This document shows positions 17,399 through 26,794 of a stretch of 64,000 nt of DNA, piece after piece. The position numbers and the translations under genes were made by a program. Numbering within the stretch: position 1 is the stretch's first letter; every line of letters begins with the position of its first letter. The stretch is from Rothia aeria (GTDB taxonomy: Bacteria > Actinomycetota > Actinomycetes > Actinomycetales > Micrococcaceae): contig AP017895.1 of assembly GCA_002355935.1 (NCBI GenBank), positions 2,356,001 to 2,420,000 on the forward strand, in the 5' to 3' direction. The notes under the pieces are model-generated. The model was not told the DNA's origin and ran no database searches. It saw only the letters and a list, made by a program, of their open reading frames with translations.

Positions 17399-20300
17399 TT
17401 AGGCTGAAGTGCGGCGACGTGCCACCATGACCGAACCTGCAACGAGCGCAGCCGTGCCAGCACCCAGGGCTACCCACATCCCTGAGGCACCAGTGTTAGC
17501 AAGCGTCCGTGAGGAGGACTTGGTAGCGGCAGTGGTTGCAGAGCCGGAGCCCCGTGCCTCGCCGCTCGTAGTACCAGTAGACCCGCCACTGGTGGTCGTG
17601 GAATCGCCGGTTACAGCGGAGTCGTGGTCGTTATCCTTGGCAGCTGCAATACCATTGGCGTCGCCCTTGGCTGCGCCGTTAGCATTGGCATCTGCGCCCG
17701 CGTTAGCGTTTGCATTGCCTCCAGCGTTTGCATTAGCGTTACCGCCTGCGTTTGCGTTGGCATTGGCGTTATCGCCCGCGTTAGCGTTGCCACCAGCGTT
17801 AGCGCCGCCTTCAGTGATAGTCACCTCTGCTGCTTCGCCGCCACGAGCATTATCGCCCTTCTTCATGGAGCCGCTCAGCAGGTTAATAGCAACCTTCTCG
17901 CCAACCTTGGGCGCGTCACCCTTCACCTTGTCTGCGCTCGGGAAAGGAATCTCAGCGGTGAAGTTACCGTTAGCATCTGCCTGGATGTACAGCCACACAC
18001 CAGCGCTGTTACCCTTCTTACCCTCAAAGGTAGCGTCCTGTGCAGGAGCCAGGGAACCACCATTGAGCTTAACAGCGATCACCGAACCGCTAGTACCATC
18101 CTGAGTCTTGAAACCCTCACCGCGGATCTTCAATGACTGGCCAACCTGCCAGTTCTTGGGGATGTATACCTTGGCACCGTCATCGTAAGTGTGAACGGTT
18201 TCCTCGACAGCAACCTGAGCCGGGTCGTTAGCGCCAGCATTATTGCCGGGGTCAGCCTGGTTACCGCCCTGGTTTGCACCAGCGTTTGCATTGTCAGCAG
18301 CATTGGCGTTACCGCCTGCGTTTGCATTGCCACCAGCGTTGGCGTTACCACCGGCGTTTGCATTATCAGCAGCATTGGCGTTACCGCCGGCCTTAGCATT
18401 GTCGCCAGCGTTGTTACCGCCTGCGTTATTGCCGCCAGCGTTAGCGTTGTCGCCACCGCCTGCGTTGTTACCGCCACCGGCGTTTACGTTGCCACCAGCG
18501 TTATTGCCGCCGCCCTGGTTTGCACCAGCGTTAGCGTTGTCGCCACCGCCTGCGTTGTTACCGCCACCGGCGTTTACGTTGCCACCAGCGTTATTGCCGC
18601 CGCCCTGGTTTGCACCAGCCTTGGCATTGTCGCCGCCGCCTGCGTTGTTACCGCCAGCCTTAGCGTTATCGCCAGCGTTTACATTGCCACCAGCGTTATT
18701 GCCGCCGCCCTGGTTTGCACCAGCGTTAGCGTTGTCGCCACCGCCTGCGTTGTTACCGCCACCGGCGTTTACATTGCCACCAGCGTTATTGCCGCCGCCC
18801 TGGTTTGCACCAGCCTTGGCATTGTCGCCGCCACCAGCGTTGTTACCACCAGCATTATTACCGCCACCAGCAACAATAGTCACATCGTTAGCTTCACCAC
18901 CACGAGGGGTATCACCCTTCTTCATGGAGCCGGTCAGCAGGTTAACGCTGACCTCATCACCAACGTTCGGTGCAGCACCACCCTTCACCTTGTCTGCGCT
19001 CGGGAAGGGCAGCTCAGCAGTGAAGTTACCGTTAGCATCGGCCTGGATGTACAGCCACACACCAGCGCTGTTACCCTTCTTACCCTCAAAGGTAGCGTCC
19101 TGCGTAGGAGCCAGAGAACCACCATTGAGCTTAACAGCGATCACCGAACCGCTGGTACCATCCTGAGTCTTGAAACCCTCACCACGGATCTTCAGCGGCT
19201 GACCAACCTGCCACTGCTCAGGAATGTACACCTTGGCACCATCATCGTAGGTGTGAACATCTACTTCACCAACTACGTTATTGCCACCTTGGTTGGGGTT
19301 AGCCTGGTTGCCACCCTTGTTCGGGTCGGCCTGGTTGCCACCCTTGTTCGGGTCGGCCTGGTTACCGCCCTTGTTCGGGTCGGCCTGGTTGCCACCCTTG
19401 TTCGGGTCGGCCTGGTTACCGCCCTTGTTCGGGTCGGCCTGGTTACCGCCCTTGTTCGGGTCGGCCTGGTTGCCACCCTTGTTCGGGTCGGCCTGGTTGC
19501 CACCCTTGTTCGGGTCGGCCTGGTTACCGCCCTTGTTCGGGTCGGCCTGGTTGCCACCCTTGTTCGGGTCGGCCTGGTTACCGCCCTTGTTCGGGTCGGC
19601 CTGGTTGCCACCCTTGTTCGGGTCGGCCTGGTTGCCACCCTTGTTGGGGTTAGCCTGGTTGTTATTAACCGTGGGGGTGGAGGAAGCACCACCGTTAGGC
19701 TGCTGGCTTGCGCCAGAAGACTGGCTAGCGCTCTCAACCTGAAGGGTGACGGTGTTCACAATAATCAACGCACCGGAGTTCTGGCCATAAGCGAAGAGCT
19801 TACCGCCGGAGAAAGACATATTACCGACAATATCGAACTGACCGGTGGAGGTCTTCAGATCGATAGTCTTCACCACTGCACGAGTCTGCAGGTCAATAAC
19901 AGTCACATAGCCGTAGCTTGAGATATATGCCTTGCCAGAGTCCTGGTCAATCTTAATCTCACGTGCCTGGAAGCTGGACTGGCCCTGCGCACCCTGAACG
20001 GCGCCATTGCTAGTCCACAGTTCCTTCATGGTGTTCTGGTCGTAAACAGTCACCGTGCTCTTCTCGGTGTTAACAACCCAGACGGTACCGTTCACGTCAT
20101 CAATAGCAATGCTGTAGGAGCTGGAACCCTGGGTAGCACCGGGCAACTGAACAGTTGCCTCAACCTGCTGGGTATCAGCGTTCACGCGGGTGACGCACCC
20201 TGCGCGGTACGAATCATAGGAAGAGTAAGTCTTCCAAGCCTTGTTGTTCTTGGCAGAGTATGCGGACTGCGACGACTGGTACTGACCAGCCAAATCCTTG

Positions 20301-20589
20301 CTCTGCTCAGCCTGGCCCTGGCCTTGCTGCTGGTTGCCAGTCTGGCCCTGCTGCTGTTGCTGCTGAGCGGGCTGCTGCTGTTGGTTAGCCTGGCCCTGCT
20401 GCTGGGCAGGCTGCTGCTGTTGCTGCTGAGCGGGCTGCTGCGCCTCCTGACGGGCGCCTCCCCCAACTGCTCAGTGGGTGCATTAGCAAATGCTGCGGGA
20501 ATGGTTCCCAGCGAGCCTGCTACGACTGACAGTGCGCCAGCCGAAGCCAAAAGCTTGCGGGAAGTTACTTTCTTGGACGAAGAAGTCAT
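17399..20589 (-). CDS. LAXTG wall-anchored repeat protein with beta-propeller domain (one frame break)
   Basis: Repaired length is about 1063 residues. Order: signal peptide (1-35, with KKVTSRKLLASAGALSVVAG and cleavage after AFA); Gln/Pro-rich linker (about 46-95); propeller blades (about 115-275, e.g. DDVNGTVWVVNTEKSTVTVY); about 14 units of the 9-residue repeat ADPNKGGNQ; Ig-like module with VYIPEQWQVGQPLKIRGEGF; a long Asn/Ala/Gly repeat region; a second, nearly identical module; a second Asn/Ala stretch; and the sorting signal LANTG, hydrophobic helix and ARRRTSA tail. One base is missing in the G run 20452-20454; restoring it joins signal peptide and Gln-rich linker. By family logic a sortase attaches it to the wall. 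Function (adhesion or ligand capture) is inference. Confidence 0.88.
17815..18210 (-). repeat. Direct repeat, copy 1 of the Ig-like module
   Basis: About 390 bases encoding the C-terminal module copy. It shares long stretches of identical DNA with 18880-19265, for example around 17965-18045 and 19025-19105. The pair can recombine and drop the stalk in between. Confidence 0.8.
18243..18885 (-). repeat. Asn/Ala/Gly-coding repeat tract of about 30-residue units
   Basis: About 640 bases coding for imperfect copies of a 30-residue pattern with GANQGGGNNAGG, NVNAGGG and DNANAG, in at least four near-identical 90-base units between 18420 and 18840. Low-complexity stalk within the LAXTG gene. Confidence 0.85.
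18880..19265 (-). repeat. Direct repeat, copy 2 of the Ig-like module
   Basis: Second near-identical copy (module sequence with GEGFKTQDGTSGSVIAVKLN and FPSADKVKGG). See copy 1 at 17815-18210. Confidence 0.8.
19293..19660 (-). repeat. 27-bp tandem repeat array coding for ADPNKGGNQ
   Basis: Twelve perfect-coding ADPNKGGNQ units flanked by two degenerate ones (ANPNKGGNQ and ANPNQGGNN). Units differ only by silent changes (ggttgccaccc versus ggttaccgccc), so the array is kept in frame. It is not a CRISPR array because there are no spacers. Confidence 0.95.
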
Positions 20590-20701
20590 ATTCTGATCCT
20601 CGATGTCTTTGGCGATTGACCTTTAGGGTCCGTAAACCTCAAAGATTACTTGACTAACACAGTAATTAACTTAAACCTGAGATGTAGACAAGTACAGTTC
20701 G

Positions 20702-20730
20702 ATACTAGAGATTGCATTTCCAAGAATCAA
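20702..20730 (-). promoter_or_regulatory. Candidate promoter of the LAXTG gene
   Basis: Minus strand TTGATT (20725-20730), 17-base spacer, TAGTAT (20702-20707), about 115 bases before the start codon in an AT-rich gap (20590-20825). Nothing else is recognised in this gap. Confidence 0.4.
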
Positions 20731-20825
20731 CCACTAGACAGGAATTGTAATCAGATATTTATATTTTTCTTGCTTACGTTCCGTCATCAAATTTTATTTT
20801 TGTACGCAAACAAATACCCACAGCA

Positions 20826-20861
20826 AAGGGCCCTTCCCCGGAAAAACGGGGAAGGGCCCTT
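20826..20861 (-). terminator. Strong rho-independent terminator after rpsQ
   Basis: Perfect 15-bp stem (20826-20840 and 20847-20861) with a 6-base loop, 43 bases past the rpsQ stop. On the minus strand the stem is followed by TGCTGTGGG, so the T tract is weak, but the stem is very stable. It closes the S10 operon before the inserted surface genes. Confidence 0.75.
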
Positions 20862-20903
20862 CCTCTAAATACACGCTAGACAGAGCGTTCGTTCTAGAAA
20901 AGC

Positions 20904-21176
20904 TTACTTAGCTTTTTCCAGAATCTCTACGACACGCCAACGCTTGGTAGCGGATAGCGGACGGGTCTCTGCCAGCAGAACGAGGTCACCGACACCGCAG
21001 CTATTCTGCTCATCGTGTGCCTTGATCTTAGAGCTACGGCGCATCACTTTGCCGTAGAGTGCGTGCTTCACGCGGTCCTCGACCTCGACGACAACGGTCT
21101 TGTCCATCTTGTCGGAGACGACGTAGCCGCGGCGGGTCTTGCGGTAGCCGCGCTCTTCGTTCTTTACTTCACTCAC
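20904..21176 (-). CDS. rpsQ: 30S ribosomal protein S17 (uS17), last gene of the S10 operon here
   Basis: 90 residues, normal length for actinobacteria. OB-fold core: [60 protein letters not shown], ending VEILEKAK. It binds 16S rRNA early in assembly. The start is GTG at 21176, overlapping the rpmC stop as GTGA. In most genomes rplN follows within a few bases; here a terminator and 5.6 kb of surface genes follow. Confidence 0.98.
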   Translation of the reverse strand: MSEVKNEERGYRKTRRGYVVSDKMDKTVVVEVEDRVKHALYGKVMRRSSKIKAHDEQNSCGVGDLVLLAETRPLSATKRWRVVEILEKAK

Positions 21177-21412
21177 TTGGACTCACCTTCGGTTGCGGGA
21201 CGAATACCGAGCTCACGCTCACGAAGCACGGTGTAGATACGTGCAATGTCACGCTTGATGGTGCGGCGACGACCAGCGTTAGCCTGACCGGTGACTTCCT
21301 GGAAACGGATGTTGAAGAGTTCCTTCTTCGACTCGCTCAGCTTCTCAGCCAGCTCTTCATTGGAGAGCTCTGCGAGCTTGTCGATGCTAAGATCCTTGGA
21401 TCCAACTGCCAT
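21173..21412 (-). CDS. rpmC: 50S ribosomal protein L29 (uL29)
   Basis: 79 residues, two-helix L29. [20 protein letters not shown] and [20 protein letters not shown] are the conserved helices; short N- and C-terminal extensions are normal in this group. L29 lies at the tunnel exit, near where trigger factor and SRP dock. The start is ATG at 21412, five bases after the rplP stop; its end overlaps rpsQ by four bases. Confidence 0.97.
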   Translation of the reverse strand: MAVGSKDLSIDKLAELSNEELAEKLSESKKELFNIRFQEVTGQANAGRRRTIKRDIARIYTVLRERELGIRPATEGESK

Positions 21413-21417
21413 CTCTC

Positions 21418-21834
21418 TTATTCACCACCTTCGCGACGCACAATACGTGCCTTCATCGGGAGCTTGTGGATTGCCAGGCGCATTGCCTCACGAGCCACTT
21501 CTTCGGACACGCCATCGAGTTCAAACATGACTCGACCGGGCTTAACATTGGCAACCCACCACTCGGGTGAACCCTTACCGGAACCCATACGAGTTTCGGC
21601 AGGTTTCTTGGTCAGCGGGCGGTCCGGATAAATGTTAATCCAGACCTTACCGCCACGCTTAATGTGACGGGTCATTGCGATACGGGCAGCCTCAATCTGG
21701 CGGTTGGTCACGTACGCAGGGCTCAGGGCCTGAATGCCCCACTCACCGAAGCTAACCTCGGTGCCGCCCTTAGCCAGACCATGACGCTTGGGGTGGTGCT
21801 GCTTGCGGTACTTTACTCGACGGGGAATAAGCAT
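21418..21834 (-). CDS. rplP: 50S ribosomal protein L16 (uL16)
   Basis: 138 residues, normal length. It starts [20 protein letters not shown], with the conserved [40 protein letters not shown] and [21 protein letters not shown]16 is needed for the A-site tRNA environment of the peptidyl transferase centre. The ATG follows the rpsC stop without a gap. Confidence 0.98.
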   Translation of the reverse strand: MLIPRRVKYRKQHHPKRHGLAKGGTEVSFGEWGIQALSPAYVTNRQIEAARIAMTRHIKRGGKVWINIYPDRPLTKKPAETRMGSGKGSPEWWVANVKPGRVMFELDGVSEEVAREAMRLAIHKLPMKARIVRREGGE

Positions 21835-22632
21835 TTATGCCTCACCGTTCTCTGCAGTCTTGGCTTCGGTGTTTGCCGAAGCGTTCTCGTTGCGGCGCTC
21901 ACGACGGGGGCCACGGCCACCGGAGCGGCGGCGGTCACCGTCACGGCGGTTGCCGCGTCGGTTGTTGGCTGCCTGCTGAGCTGCCAGTTCCTTGTCGGTC
22001 AGATCGCCCTTGTAGATCCAAACCTTCACGCCAATACGGCCGAAGGTGGTCTTAGCCTCGAAGAAGCCGTAGTCGATATTCGCGCGAAGAGTGTGCAGGG
22101 GCACACGGCCTTCACGGTAGAACTCGGAACGGGACATTTCAGCACCGCCCAGGCGCCCGGAGCACTGGATACGAATACCCTTTGCACCTGCACGCTGTGC
22201 GGACTGGATAGCCTTCTTCATGGCGCGGCGGAAAGCAACACGGGATGCGAGCTGTTCCGCGATGCCCTGTGCAACCAGCTGAGCAGACAGGTCGGGGTTA
22301 GCGACCTCCAGAATGTTCAGCTGAATCTGCTTACCGGTGAGCTTCTCAAGCTCAGCGCGGATACGGTCTGCTTCAGCACCGCGGCGGCCGATCACGATAC
22401 CGGGGCGAGCAGTGTGGATGTCCACACGTACACGGTCACGGGTACGCTCGATCTCAACCTTCGCAACGCCTGCGCGATCCAGGTTCTTCGCCAGCAGTTC
22501 GCGGATCTTTACGTCCTCACGGACAAAATCTGCGTAACGCTCGCCGGGCTTATTGGAATCAGCGAACCACTTAGAGACGTGTTCGGTGGTGATGCCCAGT
22601 CGGAAACCGTTCGGGTGAATTTTCTGGCCCAT
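21835..22632 (-). CDS. rpsC: 30S ribosomal protein S3 (uS3)
   Basis: 265 residues. It has an N-terminal KH domain ([40 protein letters not shown]) and a C-terminal domain with [20 protein letters not shown]. The last 50 residues are an Arg/Gly/Asn-rich then acidic tail that is usual in actinobacteria. S3 forms part of the mRNA entry helicase. The ATG follows the rplV stop directly and its stop abuts the rplP start. Confidence 0.98.
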   Translation of the reverse strand: MGQKIHPNGFRLGITTEHVSKWFADSNKPGERYADFVREDVKIRELLAKNLDRAGVAKVEIERTRDRVRVDIHTARPGIVIGRRGAEADRIRAELEKLTGKQIQLNILEVANPDLSAQLVAQGIAEQLASRVAFRRAMKKAIQSAQRAGAKGIRIQCSGRLGGAEMSRSEFYREGRVPLHTLRANIDYGFFEAKTTFGRIGVKVWIYKGDLTDKELAAQQAANNRRGNRRDGDRRRSGGRGPRRERRNENASANTEAKTAENGEA

Positions 22633-22998
22633 TTAGCGGTTCTCCTCCTTTTCGGGGGTAGCAACGACCACGGTAATGTGGCTGGTGCGCTTGTTGATGC
22701 GGTATGCACGACCCTGAGCGCGGGGCTGGATGCGCTTCATGGTCGGGCCCTCGTCCGCGTATACTTCGCTGATAAACAGCTCTTCTTCGCGGAAAGCCAC
22801 ACCTTCCTGGTTTGCTTTCTGGCGTGCGTTAGCCATCGCCGAAGCAACAATCTTGTATACCGGCTCCGAAGCTGCCTGCGGGGCGAACTTCAGAATCGCC
22901 AGAGCCTCTTCCGCTTGCTTACCACGGATCAGGTTGACGACACGGCGGGCCTTCATAGGCGTAACGCGAACATAGCGCGCTGATGCCTTGGCTTCCAT
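22633..22998 (-). CDS. rplV: 50S ribosomal protein L22 (uL22)
   Basis: 121 residues, normal length. [20 protein letters not shown] is at the N-terminus; the long hairpin that lines the exit tunnel is [20 protein letters not shown], ending [17 protein letters not shown]. No deletion is seen in the hairpin of the kind linked to macrolide resistance. Start ATG at 22998, 60 bases behind the rpsS stop. Confidence 0.98.
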   Translation of the reverse strand: MEAKASARYVRVTPMKARRVVNLIRGKQAEEALAILKFAPQAASEPVYKIVASAMANARQKANQEGVAFREEELFISEVYADEGPTMKRIQPRAQGRAYRINKRTSHITVVVATPEKEENR

Positions 22999-23058
22999 TG
23001 CCTATCTCTCTTTCGTCTATTGCCGAAAGGGAAACGTTAGCTGATCGGGAAAACCCGA

Positions 23059-23340
23059 TTAGCGACGCTTGCCCTTACGGTCGTCCTTCACATGGCTGCG
23101 GAAAGTGCGGGTCGGTGCAAACTCGCCGAGCTTGTGACCAACCATCGACTCGGTGATAAACACCGGCACGTGCTTGCGTCCGTCGTACACTGCGATGGTG
23201 TGCCCGAGCATGTCGGGAATAATCATCGAGCGGCGGGACCAAGTCTTAATAACATTCTTGGTGCCCTTCTCGTTCTGAGCTGCGACCTTCAGGTAAAGGT
23301 GCTGATCAACGAAAGGGCCCTTCTTCAAACTACGAGGCAT
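23059..23340 (-). CDS. rpsS: 30S ribosomal protein S19 (uS19)
   Basis: 93 residues, normal length. It begins [19 protein letters not shown], with [40 protein letters not shown] and the basic end GKRR. It binds with S13 in the small-subunit head. Start ATG at 23340, 12 bases behind the rplB stop. Confidence 0.98.
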   Translation of the reverse strand: MPRSLKKGPFVDQHLYLKVAAQNEKGTKNVIKTWSRRSMIIPDMLGHTIAVYDGRKHVPVFITESMVGHKLGEFAPTRTFRSHVKDDRKGKRR

Positions 23341-23352
23341 GTGTCAGGCTCC

Positions 23353-24189
23353 TTAGCGCTTCTTGCCAGTACGACGGCGACGAACGATGAGCTTGTCGCT
23401 TTCCTTGTTGGGGCGGCGGGTGCGGCCCTCAGGCTTACCGTTGGGGTTAACCGGGTGACGACCACCGGAGGTTTTACCTTCACCACCACCGTGCGGGTGG
23501 TCCACCGGGTTCATGACCACACCACGAACGGTCGGGCGGATGCCCTTCCAGCGGTTACGGCCAGCCTTACCCCAGTTAATGTTGGACTGTTCGGCGTTGC
23601 CGACCTCGCCCACGGTTGCGCGGCAGCGAACATCCACGTTGCGGATTTCGCCGGAGGGCAGACGGAGCTGGCCGTACTTACCTTCCTTAGCAACCAGCTG
23701 AACCGAGGCACCAGCGGAACGTGCCAGCTTTGCACCACCGCCAGGACGCAGCTCAACGCAGTGGAGCACGGTACCTACGGGGATGTTGCGCAGCGGCAGG
23801 TTATTGCCGGGTTTAATATCGGCTGCGGGGCCGGATTCAACGATGTCGCCCTGTGCGAGCTTGTTCGGAGCGATAATGTAACGCTTGGAACCATCGAAGT
23901 AGTGCAGAAGCGCAATGCGTGCGGTGCGGTTCGGGTCGTACTCGATGTGTGCAACGCGTGCGTTCACACCGTCTTTGTCGTGACGACGGAAGTCGATCAG
24001 ACGGTACTGACGCTTGTGCCCACCGCCCTTGTGGCGAGCGGTGATGCGACCGGTGTTGTTACGGCCGCCCTTCTTAGGGAGCGGACGAACCAGGGACTTT
24101 TCCGGGGTGGAGCGGGTGATTTCAGTGAAATCAGCAACGCTCGAACCGCGGCGACCCGGGGTCGTCGGATTGTACTTACGAATACCCAT
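23353..24189 (-). CDS. rplB: 50S ribosomal protein L2 (uL2)
   Basis: 278 residues, normal length. It begins [20 protein letters not shown]. The functionally important histidine lies in the C-terminal [20 protein letters not shown] loop close to the peptidyl transferase centre, and the end is basic (RRRTGKKR). L2 is required for subunit association. The start is ATG at 24189, 42 bases behind rplW. Confidence 0.98.
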   Translation of the reverse strand: MGIRKYNPTTPGRRGSSVADFTEITRSTPEKSLVRPLPKKGGRNNTGRITARHKGGGHKRQYRLIDFRRHDKDGVNARVAHIEYDPNRTARIALLHYFDGSKRYIIAPNKLAQGDIVESGPAADIKPGNNLPLRNIPVGTVLHCVELRPGGGAKLARSAGASVQLVAKEGKYGQLRLPSGEIRNVDVRCRATVGEVGNAEQSNINWGKAGRNRWKGIRPTVRGVVMNPVDHPHGGGEGKTSGGRHPVNPNGKPEGRTRRPNKESDKLIVRRRRTGKKR

Positions 24190-24231
24190 TGTTAGATATT
24201 TCTTCCTTCGTTAAAGTGGTCTCCGCTGGCC

Positions 24232-24537
24232 TTATGCCTGCGGACCGCCGAAGATGTCGATGTGGTGGCCGTCCTTGAGGGTCACAATGGCACGCTTGGT
24301 GTCTTTGCGAGAACCCCAACCGAAGCGGGTGCGCTTGCGCTTACCCTTGCGGTTAATGGTGTTCACGGACGCTACTTCAACCCCAAAGATCTTCTCGATG
24401 GCCTGCTTAATCTCCAGTTTGTTGGAGTTGGGGGCAACCTCGAAGGTAACTTTACCTTCGTCGATCTGGCTGTAGCTCTTTTCGGATACGACGGGGGCGA
24501 TGATCACGTCGTACACAGACTTGGTGGAAACGCTCAT
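24232..24537 (-). CDS. rplW: 50S ribosomal protein L23 (uL23)
   Basis: 101 residues, normal length. [20 protein letters not shown] is at the N-terminus, then [20 protein letters not shown] and the tunnel-facing [21 protein letters not shown]23 is the main docking site of SRP and trigger factor at the exit. The ATG overlaps the rplD stop as TAATG. Confidence 0.98.
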   Translation of the reverse strand: MSVSTKSVYDVIIAPVVSEKSYSQIDEGKVTFEVAPNSNKLEIKQAIEKIFGVEVASVNTINRKGKRKRTRFGWGSRKDTKRAIVTLKDGHHIDIFGGPQA

Positions 24538-25154
24538 TACTTAGCGCCCTCCTTCTTCTGGTTAGCAGTTACGAATGCATCGTATGCTGCCTTGGTGAAG
24601 ACCACGTCGTCTGAAATCAGCACATCGTAGGTGTTGAGCTGGTCAGCGTACAGCACGTGTACATTCTGCAGGTTACGTGCGGACAGTGCCGCAATATCCT
24701 CGTCACGGCCGATCACTACGAGCACGTTCTTACGCTCGGTGATGGACGCCAAAGCCGCCTTAGCAGCCTTAGTTGAGGGGGTTTCGCCTGCAACGAGGGT
24801 CTCTACCACGTGGATACGGCCGTGACGAGCGCGATCAGAAAGAGCGCCGCGCAGTGCCGCAGCAATCATCTTCTTAGGGGTGCGCTGTGCGTAGTTACGC
24901 GGGGTGGGGCCGTGCACCACACCGCCACCGGTCATATGCGGTGCGCGGATGGAGCCCTGACGTGCGTTACCGGTGCCCTTCTGCTTAAAAGGCTTACGGC
25001 CTGCACCGGACACCTCGCCACGGTTTTTGGTCTTGTGGGTGCCCTGACGTGCGGCAGCAAGCTGTGCAACGACAACCTGGTGCAGCAGGGGCACGGATGC
25101 CTGCGCGTCAAAAATCTCTGCGGGCAGGTCTACTTTAAGGGTTTTGACAGCCAT
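24537..25154 (-). CDS. rplD: 50S ribosomal protein L4 (uL4)
   Basis: 205 residues, normal length. The tunnel loop is present: [20 protein letters not shown] and [20 protein letters not shown], then [21 protein letters not shown]4 feeds back on the S10 operon in E. coli; no E. coli-like leader can be recognised here. Start ATG at 25154, six bases behind rplC; its stop overlaps the rplW start. Confidence 0.98.
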   Translation of the reverse strand: MAVKTLKVDLPAEIFDAQASVPLLHQVVVAQLAAARQGTHKTKNRGEVSGAGRKPFKQKGTGNARQGSIRAPHMTGGGVVHGPTPRNYAQRTPKKMIAAALRGALSDRARHGRIHVVETLVAGETPSTKAAKAALASITERKNVLVVIGRDEDIAALSARNLQNVHVLYADQLNTYDVLISDDVVFTKAAYDAFVTANQKKEGAK

Positions 25155-25160
25155 GATGTA

Positions 25161-25817
25161 CTAGGCTCCCTTCACAGCGGTACGAACTAGAACAACGCCG
25201 CCCTTAGGACCGGGAATTGCACCCTTGATCAGCAGCACATTGTTCTCAGCGTCCACACCCTGGATAGTCAGGTTCAAAGTGGTGTGGCGTGCTGCGCCCA
25301 TACGGCCAGCCATGCGCATACCCTTGAACACGCGTGCGGGGTAGGATGCACCACCAATGGAACCGGGCTTACGGTGGTTCTTGTGCTGACCGTGCGATGC
25401 GCCAACACCCTTGAAGCCGTGACGCTTCATAACACCTGCAAAGCCCTTACCCTTGGTCTTGCCTACGACGTCTACCTTCTGGCCGACCTCGAACATCTCA
25501 ACAGTCAGTTCCTGACCGGGGGTGTATTCTGCGGCATCTGCGGTACGTACCTCAACGAGGTGACGACGAGGGGTAACACCGGCTTTCTCGAAGTGACCAG
25601 CCAGCGGCTTGGTGACCTTGCGAGAATCGATGGCACCGAAACCAATCTGCACGGCGGTGTAGCCGTCAGTTTCCTGGTTACGGATCTGGGTAACAACGTT
25701 AGAATCAGCCTTGACGACGGTAACGGGCACGAACTTCCCGTCCTCGTCCCAGACCTGGGTCATGCCAAGCTTGGTGCCTAGCAGGCCCTTCACCTGGCGC
25801 TCGAATTTGTTAGTCAT
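25161..25817 (-). CDS. rplC: 50S ribosomal protein L3 (uL3)
   Basis: 218 residues, normal length. It has [20 protein letters not shown] near the N-terminus, then the central loop with [20 protein letters not shown] and [20 protein letters not shown], which reaches the peptidyl transferase centre. It is one of the two assembly initiators of the large subunit. Start ATG at 25817, 14 bases behind the rpsJ stop. Confidence 0.98.
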   Translation of the reverse strand: MTNKFERQVKGLLGTKLGMTQVWDEDGKFVPVTVVKADSNVVTQIRNQETDGYTAVQIGFGAIDSRKVTKPLAGHFEKAGVTPRRHLVEVRTADAAEYTPGQELTVEMFEVGQKVDVVGKTKGKGFAGVMKRHGFKGVGASHGQHKNHRKPGSIGGASYPARVFKGMRMAGRMGAARHTTLNLTIQGVDAENNVLLIKGAIPGPKGGVVLVRTAVKGA

Positions 25818-25831
25818 TTAGATGCGATCCT

Positions 25832-26140
25832 CTACAGCTTGATCTCGATGTTCACGTCTGCCGGCAGGTCAAGACGCATGAGGGCATCAACAGCCTTAGG
25901 GGTCGGATCAACGACGTCGATCAGACGCTTGTGCGTACGCATCTCAAAGTGCTCGCGGCTGTCCTTGTACTTGTGGGGAGAACGGATAACGCAGTATACG
26001 TTCTTCTCGGTCGGAAGCGGCACGGGGCCAACTACAGTTGCGCCTGCACCCTTGACCGTTTCGACGATTTTCCGTGCCGAAGAATCAATGACCTCGTGAT
26101 CATAGGACTTCAGACGGATGCGGATTTTCTGTCCCGCCAT
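25832..26140 (-). CDS. rpsJ: 30S ribosomal protein S10 (uS10), first gene of the S10 operon
   Basis: 102 residues, normal length. It begins [20 protein letters not shown] and has [20 protein letters not shown] and [19 protein letters not shown] at 26140 is chosen because the conserved N-terminus begins there with AGAGAGTCCGACAG upstream; a longer in-frame reading to 26332 has no support. S10 also acts as NusE in transcription antitermination. Unlike many actinobacteria the gene is not next to tuf: a glycosyltransferase and a membrane-protein gene lie between. Confidence 0.98.
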   Translation of the reverse strand: MAGQKIRIRLKSYDHEVIDSSARKIVETVKGAGATVVGPVPLPTEKNVYCVIRSPHKYKDSREHFEMRTHKRLIDVVDPTPKAVDALMRLDLPADVNIEIKL

Positions 26141-26559
26141 CTGTCGGACTCTCTTTCTTGATGTATTCCCTGTATCGGGGCGTGTGCCCCTTATAGCGGC
26201 GCTTAAGGAACGCGATATATTCATCACGTGCGCCTCCCGATACGGACTGAATCCGGCAATGCCGGGTTCCTCACCCCGCTCAGGCACCGACCCCCGAACT
26301 CGGGCGTGTCGCCTGTGCGCAGACAGACTCATCCCTTGTGTCTTTGAATCGGGTCATACGTGGGCCTGTTTTGAGCAACAGACACTTTTACAACGCCGTC
26401 TATTCTCTCAAATAGGAAGGTACCGCGCAAGCGGGAATACATTAAGTGTGGAAGAACACTTAAACGGCACCTGCCGTAAGCCCAGCAAACGCAGCAGCCC
26501 CTCCCATCAGACACCTGGGCACCAAGCATCCTCCAACACCCCTCACACTGGGCCGTCGG

Positions 26560-26587
26560 ATTTTACTCAGGAAATCTGCAGAAACAA
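26560..26587 (-). promoter_or_regulatory. Candidate promoter of the S10 operon
   Basis: Minus strand TTGTTT (26582-26587), 16-base spacer, TAAAAT (26560-26565). It predicts a leader of about 410 bases before rpsJ. The -35 sequence equals that of the candidate rplN promoter. The leader (26141-26550) holds no gene I can support. Confidence 0.4.
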
Positions 26588-26703
26588 TACATCTCTAAAA
26601 ACACTAAAATGATATATTAGTGATTTATACATAACTAAATAGAGGTTATGAATTCTTTACACCTCTGATTCCCCAGGAATCTTCAAAGTTTTTCTCAGTA
26701 AGC

Positions 26704-26726
26704 TTTTGGGCCGCTACAGCCCAAAA
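26704..26726 (+). promoter_or_regulatory. Hairpin overlapping a candidate promoter of the membrane-protein gene
   Basis: Perfect 8-bp inverted repeat TTTTGGGC/GCCCAAAA with a 7-base loop, about 70 bases before the start codon at 26795. TTGGGC within it and TAGTGA 17 bases later could form a promoter, making the repeat an operator candidate. Inference only. Confidence 0.3.
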
Positions 26727-26794
26727 CATAGTGACCCGGGGTATCGGTTCAACTAAGGTGGAAGTAAACCCGTTACCGTCACGAGGAGACTACG

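Noticed and set aside
19293-19660. Possible CRISPR array because of regular 27-bp repeats
   Set aside because: Repeats are contiguous with no unique spacers and encode an in-frame 9-residue motif; no cas genes nearby.
18191-19921. A 576-codon open frame on the plus strand across the LAXTG gene
   Set aside because: It is the antisense shadow of low-complexity repeats; the minus-strand frame has a signal peptide, domains and sorting signal, while this one shows only repetitive Val/Ala/Thr pattern.
26118-26612. A 164-codon plus-strand frame in the rpsJ upstream region
   Set aside because: It overlaps the rpsJ start, has no ribosome binding site and no recognisable protein features.
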